Source: Actinobacteria bacterium 13_1_20CM_4_69_9 (GTDB lineage: Bacteria > Actinomycetota > Thermoleophilia > Gaiellales > Gaiellaceae). Taken from it: DNA of 10,402 nucleotides. Made by a program: the position numbers and the translations under genes. Shown one piece after another: positions 6,655 to 10,402 of the stretch. The stretch covers positions 1 through 10,402 of the forward strand of contig MNJC01000078.1 in NCBI GenBank assembly GCA_001920085.1, in the 5' to 3' direction. Positions within the stretch are counted from its first letter, which is position 1. Each line of letters opens with the position of its first letter. The notes below the pieces were generated by a model, which ran no database searches, had not been told where the DNA came from, and saw only the letters and a program-made list of their open reading frames with translations.

Positions 6655-7401
6655 ATGGACACGGGCCTCGCAGGGAAGCGCGTCCTCGTGACGGGCGCGT
6701 CGGGGGGAATCGGCGGGGCTTGCGCGCGCGCCTTCGCGGGAGAGGGCGCCGAGGTGGTCGCGCACTACCACCGCGGCCGCGAGCGAGCCGAGGCGCTGGG
6801 AGACGTCCAGGTCGTCGGCGCCGACCTGACGCAGCAGGACGAGGTCGACCGCATGTTCTCCGAAGCGGGGAGGCTCGACGTCTGCGCCGCCGTCGCGGGT
6901 GTGTGGCCCTCGGAGGACGTGCCGGTCTGGGAGCTGTCGCTCGAGCGCTGGCGCGCGACGCTCGACGCCAACCTCACGGCAACGTTCCTCACCGCGCGGG
7001 GCTTTCTGCGCCAACTCGAGGGCGACGGTGCGCTCGTCCTCGTCGGGTCGACGGCGGGACTGTTCGGCGAGGCGGGTCACGCTGACTACGCGGCCGCGAA
7101 GTCCGCACTCCTCGGCGGCCTGCTGCTGAGCCTCAAGAACGAAGTCGTGCGGCGTTCGCCGGGCGTGCGCGTGAATGCCGTCGCGCCCGGCTGGACCGAG
7201 TCGCCGATGACGCGCGGCCACGTCTCGGACGACCAGGTCGCGCGCATCTCTCGGACGATGGCGCTCCGCAAGGTCGCGCAGCCCGAGGACGTTGCCGCCC
7301 AGGTCGTCGCGCTCGCCTCGCCCGTGATCTCCGGGCATGTCACCGGCCAGGTGGTCACGGTGGCCGGCGGCATGGAAGGCCGCGTCGTGCACGACACCTG
7401 A
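6655..7401 (+). CDS. Short-chain dehydrogenase/reductase (FabG-like)
   Basis: The 248-residue protein is a classical short-chain dehydrogenase. It has the NAD(P) loop TGASGGIGG (13-21), the acidic strand end GADLT (56-59), and the catalytic set N106 (ANLTAT), S132 (VGSTAG), Y145 and K149 (ADYAAAK). VNAVAPGWTESPM (173-185) and the C-terminal GHVTGQVVTVAGGM complete the pattern. It would oxidise or reduce a carbonyl or alcohol with NAD(P); FabG-type sugar- or ketoacyl-reductases look alike and the substrate is open. ATG 6655 is the only sensible start. There is no good Shine-Dalgarno; CAGAAT at 6642-6647 sits where a leaderless -10 element would be, which is speculative. It is divergent from the phosphoribosyltransferase and ends at a hairpin. 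Confidence 0.93.
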   Translation: MDTGLAGKRVLVTGASGGIGGACARAFAGEGAEVVAHYHRGRERAEALGDVQVVGADLTQQDEVDRMFSEAGRLDVCAAVAGVWPSEDVPVWELSLERWRATLDANLTATFLTARGFLRQLEGDGALVLVGSTAGLFGEAGHADYAAAKSALLGGLLLSLKNEVVRRSPGVRVNAVAPGWTESPMTRGHVSDDQVARISRTMALRKVAQPEDVAAQVVALASPVISGHVTGQVVTVAGGMEGRVVHDT

Positions 7402-7408
7402 AAGAGGT

Positions 7409-7433
7409 GGCGCCCCAGTCCTCGTGGGGCGCC
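7409..7433 (+). terminator. Hairpin after the dehydrogenase gene, likely terminator
   Basis: GGCGCCCCA (7409-7417) and TGGGGCGCC (7425-7433) form a perfect 9-bp GC stem with a 7-base loop, 8 bases after the TGA of the dehydrogenase gene. No T-run follows (GCATGCTCAC). In high-GC actinobacteria such T-less stems are often proposed to end transcription, but the sequence alone does not prove it. Confidence 0.6.
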
Positions 7434-7537
7434 GCATGCTCACAGGGCCGCAGGAGTGATTGCCGTCAGTCCCTGGCCTTGGGAGTAAGACGGAGATCGG
7501 CAGCCGCCGCTTCCATCTTGAGCCCTGAAAAACGCAA

Positions 7538-7560
7538 GAGGGGCCGCCGCCTGGCCCCTC
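7538..7560 (-). repeat. 8-bp GC hairpin with a T-run on the minus strand
   Basis: GAGGGGCC (7538-7545) pairs with GGCCCCTC (7553-7560) across 7 bases. Read on the minus strand, the stem is followed by TTGCGTTTTTCAGG, which resembles an intrinsic terminator in that direction. No minus-strand gene lies upstream for it to end. On the plus strand no T-run follows. It may be part of the structured leader of the riboswitch, block antisense transcription, or do nothing. Confidence 0.35.
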
Positions 7561-7565
7561 CTGGG

Positions 7566-7616
7566 TCTCCTTGGAAGGAGATTGTCCGAGGTCTCGGAAG
7601 CGGGCTCCGTCCCGCT
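7566..7616 (+). repeat. Cluster of inverted repeats just ahead of the riboswitch
   Basis: Three inverted repeats follow one another: TCTCCTT/AAGGAGA (7566-7572, 7575-7581), CCGAG/CTCGG (7586-7590, 7593-7597) and AGCGGG/CCCGCT (7599-7604, 7611-7616). The last overlaps the start of the riboswitch P1 stem (7613-7621), so the two pairings exclude each other. The 9-mer GGAAGGAGA at 7573-7581 is identical to the ribosome-binding site at 7731-7739. Whether these bases are transcribed is unknown, as no convincing promoter is visible. Confidence 0.5.
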
Positions 7617-7725
7617 CTGCATCAAGAGAAGGCCGAGGGAACCGGCCCTGTGACGCCTTCGGCAACCTGCCCCCGCGGCAAGGTGCCAAACCCGGTCGGG
7701 CCCCGCCCGAAGGATGTGTCGAGCG
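7613..7725 (+). promoter_or_regulatory. SAM-I (S-box) riboswitch aptamer
   Basis: The S-box consensus blocks occur in order: ATCAAGAG (7621-7628), GGCCGAGGGA then CCGGCCC (7631-7648), TGACGCC (7651-7657), CGGCAACC (7660-7667) and AAGGTGCCAAA (7680-7690). Pairings can be drawn for P1 (7613-7621 with 7715-7725, one mismatch), P2 (AAGGC 7629-7633 with GCCTT 7655-7659; inner AGGG/CCCT), P3 (TGCC 7668-7671 with GGCA 7677-7680) and P4 (TCGGG 7696-7700 with CCCGA 7706-7710). This RNA class binds S-adenosylmethionine and lowers expression of methionine genes. The downstream gene encodes a methionine-forming enzyme, which fits. The 3' edge of P1 lies 5 bases before the Shine-Dalgarno and there is no terminator-like U-run, so control is probably at translation initiation. 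Confidence 0.92.
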
Positions 7726-7730
7726 AGTTC

Positions 7731-7738
7731 GGAAGGAG
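7731..7738 (+). promoter_or_regulatory. Shine-Dalgarno deciding a GTG start
   Basis: GGAAGGAG lies 5 bases before the GTG at 7744. An in-frame ATG at 7714 lies inside the riboswitch P1 region, so the GTG is the real start. The upstream TCTCCTT (7566-7572) is complementary to AAGGAGA here (7733-7739). Confidence 0.82.
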
Positions 7739-7743
7739 ACGAA

Positions 7744-9552
7744 GTGCCCGCACAAAATCGCTTTCTCGAACGGCTGCAGAGCGGTCCGGCGATCGTCGGC
7801 GACGGCGGGATGGGGGCGCTCCTCTCGGCCGCAGTGCCGCGGTTGCGCAGTCCCGAAGAGGCCAATCTGCGCGCCCCCGAGGCGGTCGTGTCCCTGCACG
7901 TCAGCTTCATCAATGCGGGCGCCGAGCTGATCGAGACGAACACGTTCGGCGCGAACCGTCGCAAGCTCGCGCACAACTTCCTCGAAGACGAGCTCGAGGC
8001 GATCAACTCGGCGGGAGTCAAGCTCGCGCGCGAGGCGCGGGAGGTGACCGGCCGCGACGTGTTCATCGCCGGCTCGATCGGGCCGCTTGGCGAGCCGGCC
8101 GTGTCGCGTGTGCGCCGCGAGCTCTTCGCCGAGGTCGCAGCCGTTCTCGACGGCCGCGGCGTCGACCTGTTCATGGTGGAGACGTTCTACGACCTCGACG
8201 AGGCGGTGGACGCGATCGAGGCGGTGCGTGGCGTGTCGAGCCTGCCGATCGTCGCGCTGCTGACGTTCGACGAGAGCGCCGAGACGCTCGCGGGCATCAC
8301 CGCGACCGAGGCCGCAGAGCGGCTGAGCGGCCTCGACGTCGCGGCGCTCGGCGCGAACCACGGCGCGGGCTTGCTTGCCGCGCTCGCCGCGCTCGAGCGC
8401 ATGGCCAAGAACGGCAAGCCGCTGGCCGCCCTACCGAACGTCGGTCTCGCGAGCCTCGCCGGCGGCCGAGTCATCTATCCGCACGCGACGCCCGAGTACT
8501 TCGCCGAGTTTGCCGCGCACGCGCGCGACCTCGGCGCGATGGTGATCGGCGGGTGCTGTGGGACGACGCCGGCGGAGATCTCGGCGATCCGCTCCGCCGT
8601 CGAGCAGGAGCGCAAGCCGCGCGCGCCGCTCGTCTTCGAGTCGCCGGAGCTCGTCGTCGCCCTCGGCGAGGAGCAACGCGAGACGGGGCTGTCCCGTGCG
8701 TTCGCGAACGGCGAGTGGGTCGTGTCGGTGCAGCTCGATCCGCCGCTCGGCGGCAACAGCGCAGGGCTGGTCGAGGTCGCCGCCGCACTGAAGGAGTCCG
8801 GTCTCGTCGCCTGGGTGGACATCAACGACAACGCGACCGCCCGCGCCGGCATGAGCTCGCTGATGGTGTCGGCGGCGATCGAGCGGCAGGCCGGGATCGA
8901 GACGATCCCGCACCTGACGACCCGCGACTGGTCGGTGATGGGCCTCGAGTCGATGCTGCTCGGCGCCCACGCCGAAGGCGTCCGCAACATCTTCGCCTGC
9001 ACCGGCGACCCGCCGGAGGTCGGCGACTATCCCGGCTCTCGCGGCGTCTACGAGATCGACTCGATCGGGCTCACCCGGCTGATGACGAACCTGAACCGGG
9101 GCGAGGACTTCAACGGACGTCCGATCGACGCGCCGACGTCGTTCTTCGGCGGCGTCGCGGTCAACCCGACGGCGGACGATCTCGACCTCGAGCTCGAGCG
9201 GTTCGAGCAGAAGGTCGAGGCCGGCGCGAAGTTCGCGATCACACAGATCGTCTTCGACATCGAGCGCTTCGACGCGTTCACGGAACGCCTCGGTGGAAAG
9301 TGGCCGATTCCGGTGCTGATCGAGGCGTTCCCTGTGACGAGCCACCGCCTCGCGCTGCGGCTGCACAACGAGCTGCCGGGGATCGTCGTGCCCGACAAAT
9401 TGCAGGAGGATCTGCAGAACGCCGGCTCGGACGCCGCCGACGTCGGCTTCGCCCACGCGCGCGAGATCATCGCTGCGGCGCGTGAACGCGCCGCAGGCGT
9501 CTGCCTCGTCGCGCCGTTCCGCCGGCCGCTGCGCGTCCTTGAGCTCCTCTGA
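7744..9552 (+). CDS. Bifunctional homocysteine S-methyltransferase / 5,10-methylenetetrahydrofolate reductase (YitJ-like)
   Basis: This 602-residue fusion joins an N-terminal homocysteine S-methyltransferase barrel (about 1-290) to a C-terminal flavin-dependent methylenetetrahydrofolate reductase barrel (about 315-600). It would make 5-methyltetrahydrofolate and/or transfer a methyl group to homocysteine to form methionine, in the cytoplasm. The first half shows GDGGMGALL, INAGAELIETNTFGANRRKL and VIGGCCGTTPAEI with zinc ligands C271 and C272. The third zinc ligand, normally Cys in a GxNC motif, is His206 here (LGANHGAG). The second half shows VQLDPP, the loop FACTGDPP, GAKFAITQIVFD and the tail GVCLVAPFRRPLRVLELL. 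The start is GTG 7744 after a strong Shine-Dalgarno. The SAM-I riboswitch directly upstream indicates repression when SAM is abundant. The deaminase gene follows after 4 bases, probably on the same message. Confidence 0.94.
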   Translation: MPAQNRFLERLQSGPAIVGDGGMGALLSAAVPRLRSPEEANLRAPEAVVSLHVSFINAGAELIETNTFGANRRKLAHNFLEDELEAINSAGVKLAREAREVTGRDVFIAGSIGPLGEPAVSRVRRELFAEVAAVLDGRGVDLFMVETFYDLDEAVDAIEAVRGVSSLPIVALLTFDESAETLAGITATEAAERLSGLDVAALGANHGAGLLAALAALERMAKNGKPLAALPNVGLASLAGGRVIYPHATPEYFAEFAAHARDLGAMVIGGCCGTTPAEISAIRSAVEQERKPRAPLVFESPELVVALGEEQRETGLSRAFANGEWVVSVQLDPPLGGNSAGLVEVAAALKESGLVAWVDINDNATARAGMSSLMVSAAIERQAGIETIPHLTTRDWSVMGLESMLLGAHAEGVRNIFACTGDPPEVGDYPGSRGVYEIDSIGLTRLMTNLNRGEDFNGRPIDAPTSFFGGVAVNPTADDLDLELERFEQKVEAGAKFAITQIVFDIERFDAFTERLGGKWPIPVLIEAFPVTSHRLALRLHNELPGIVVPDKLQEDLQNAGSDAADVGFAHAREIIAAARERAAGVCLVAPFRRPLRVLELL

Positions 9553-9556
9553 GCTG

Positions 9557-10003
9557 ATGGGCGCGGCGCTCGAACAGGCCGCGCTCGGGCTCGAAGCGGG
9601 CGAAGTGCCGATCGGCGCCGTGGTGGCCGCGGACGGCGAGATCGTCGCGCGTTCTCACTGGCGCGCGAGCGACGGGCTGCTCGCGCATCCGGAGCTCGTC
9701 GCGCTGCAGCAAGCGAACCGACGCGCCGTCACGCTCGTGACGACGCTCGAGCCGTGCCTGCTCTGCATGGCCGCCGCGATGTTCCAGTTCGCCGAGCGCG
9801 TCGTGTACGCGCTCGAGTCGCCGACGGACGGCGGCACGCGCATCGGCGACGTGTGGGATCCGGCCGCGGGATCGGTCGCGCCGTATCGCTTTCCGGCCGT
9901 CGAGCCCCGCGTCCGCCTCGAAGAATCGGCTCTCCTCGTGCGCGAGTTCCTCGAGCGCTTTCCCGGCTCGCCGTTCGCACGGTGGGCCGAGACGCTCGTC
10001 TAG
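9557..10003 (+). CDS. Nucleoside deaminase, cytidine/deoxycytidylate-deaminase fold (TadA/guanine-deaminase-like)
   Basis: The 148-residue protein has the zinc deaminase signature: EVPIGAVVAADGEIVA (16-31), HPE at 44-46 with H44 as zinc ligand and E46 as proton shuttle, and TLEPCLLCMAAAMF (63-76) with zinc ligands C67 and C70. Most TadA proteins read HAE; here it is HPE. The region after RVVYALESPTDGG also lacks the usual TadA D-P-K-A-G segment. It is therefore a deaminase of a free base, nucleoside or unusual RNA target rather than clearly the tRNA-Arg wobble enzyme. ATG 9557 gives the usual N-terminus; in-frame starts at 9539 (TTG) and 9482 would overlap the upstream reductase. The start lies 4 bases after the preceding stop, implying coupling to the SAM-controlled gene. 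Its stop lies in a CTAG shared with the convergent protease gene. Confidence 0.85.
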   Translation: MGAALEQAALGLEAGEVPIGAVVAADGEIVARSHWRASDGLLAHPELVALQQANRRAVTLVTTLEPCLLCMAAAMFQFAERVVYALESPTDGGTRIGDVWDPAAGSVAPYRFPAVEPRVRLEESALLVREFLERFPGSPFARWAETLV

Positions 10004-10402
10004 GGAGCGCAGTCGCCTGTCGACACCGGGCCGCGGACCGACCCGAGCGCGGCGCGCACGACGGTGTCGGGAACGCCGTAACCGCCGACGGTGCGCAGCC
10101 GCGCGGCGAACACGGTCGACTCGACCGCGCCGTGCGCGTCGACGGCGGGGGCTCCCGAGTCTCCATGACGGACACGGCCGCCGAGCGAGGTGATCGCGCG
10201 TGTAACAGGACCGCGCCCGTAGGCGTCCTCCGCGAGCACGACCGAAGTGCGGCCGACGCGCGCCGGCGTCGCGCTGAACGGCCCGTTCTCCGGAAAGCCG
10301 AGCACGGCGACGGCCGCGCCGGATCGCGGCGCGACGAGCGGCAGCGGCCGGAGGCCGAGCCCGTCGACGTGGAGGACGGCGACGTCGTTCCGCGTGTCGA
10401 AC
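10000..10402 (-). CDS. Trypsin-like serine protease, MarP-like C-terminal domain (5' end beyond window)
   Basis: The frame is open through the right edge and the last 133 residues are visible. They match the protease domain of MarP-like actinobacterial membrane serine proteases, which in mycobacteria act in the periplasm in acid and oxidative stress. FDTRNDVAVLHVDGLGL holds the catalytic Asp of the S1 fold (the D of NDVAVL). VAVLGFPENGPFSATPARVG and DAYGRGPVTRAITSLGGRVRHGDSGAPAVDAHGAVESTVFAAR hold the catalytic Ser in GDSGAP, where GDSGGP is common. GGYGVPDTVVRAAL and a terminal VSTGDCAP follow. The catalytic His and any transmembrane CvpA-like N-terminal part would lie outside the window, so membrane anchoring is inferred from the family. 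Starting at the internal GTG near 10305 would cut off the catalytic Asp and is wrong. Confidence 0.87.
   Translation of the reverse strand, partial: FDTRNDVAVLHVDGLGLRPLPLVAPRSGAAVAVLGFPENGPFSATPARVGRTSVVLAEDAYGRGPVTRAITSLGGRVRHGDSGAPAVDAHGAVESTVFAARLRTVGGYGVPDTVVRAALGSVRGPVSTGDCAP

Noticed and set aside
7538..7560. Intrinsic terminator on the minus strand
   Set aside because: The stem and T-run fit, but no minus-strand gene lies upstream of it, so it is listed only as a low-confidence hairpin.
7714..7743. Upstream ATG start for the methyltransferase/reductase
   Set aside because: It lies in the P1 stem of the riboswitch and would translate the Shine-Dalgarno; the GTG at 7744 has an ideal ribosome site.
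6616..8361. 581-codon minus-strand open frame
   Set aside because: It is antisense to the dehydrogenase, the riboswitch and the methyltransferase N-terminus, is rich in Arg/Ala/Asp-His without any family motif, and is a typical GC-rich shadow.
7407..9485. 692-codon plus-strand frame overlapping the methyltransferase/reductase
   Set aside because: It is Arg-rich, in a different frame from the recognised enzyme, and runs through the riboswitch.
9482..9556. Longer N-terminus for the deaminase
   Set aside because: The extra 25 residues overlap the reductase gene and are Ser/Ala/Arg-rich; homologous deaminases begin just before the EVPIGAVV strand.
1..10402. CRISPR array, tRNA, rRNA, insertion sequence or prophage
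   Set aside because: I saw no regularly spaced repeats, tRNA-like cloverleaf, transposase motifs, terminal inverted repeats or phage genes anywhere in the window.

Overview
The window is very GC-rich with short intergenic gaps. Its gene content (LivJ/LivH transporter, secreted allene-oxide-cyclase-barrel-like protein, fused homocysteine methyltransferase/MTHFR, MarP-like protease) suggests an actinobacterium, most likely of the Thermoleophilia (Gaiellales/Solirubrobacterales). The class is an inference from gene content and composition; no marker gene is present.

Left block, minus strand, about 4390 down to 1: calcineurin-like phosphoesterase, MOSC-domain protein, bicupin protein, branched-chain amino acid binding protein (LivJ/LivK type) and permease LivH, which runs off the left edge. 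MOSC and bicupin are 9 bases apart and probably coupled. A perfect 16-bp palindrome separates phosphoesterase from MOSC, and a perfect 11-bp hairpin lies between the binding-protein and permease genes.

Middle, 4426 to 7401: a plus-strand nucleotidyltransferase and a secreted barrel protein run head-on into a minus-strand pair, phosphoribosyltransferase then M55 D-aminopeptidase, which overlap by a GTGA stop/start. Barrel protein and aminopeptidase both lose recognisable homology at the same point, about 5421-5424, so both appear to lack their C-termini: a rearrangement breakpoint or an assembly join. A short-chain dehydrogenase diverges from the phosphoribosyltransferase.

Right block, 7402 to 10402: the 342-base gap holds a hairpin after the dehydrogenase, a run of inverted repeats and a clear SAM-I (S-box) riboswitch. 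The riboswitch precedes a bifunctional homocysteine S-methyltransferase/methylenetetrahydrofolate reductase, so methionine synthesis should be controlled by S-adenosylmethionine. The methyltransferase has His where the family has its first zinc-binding Cys. A cytidine/deoxycytidylate-deaminase-fold nucleoside deaminase follows after 4 bases, and its stop codon shares a CTAG palindrome with that of a convergent MarP-like serine protease cut by the right edge.

I found no rRNA, tRNA, CRISPR array, insertion sequence or phage gene. The window is mostly ordinary metabolism and transport. The items most worth a second look are the double-truncation junction, the riboswitch leader, and the altered zinc site.
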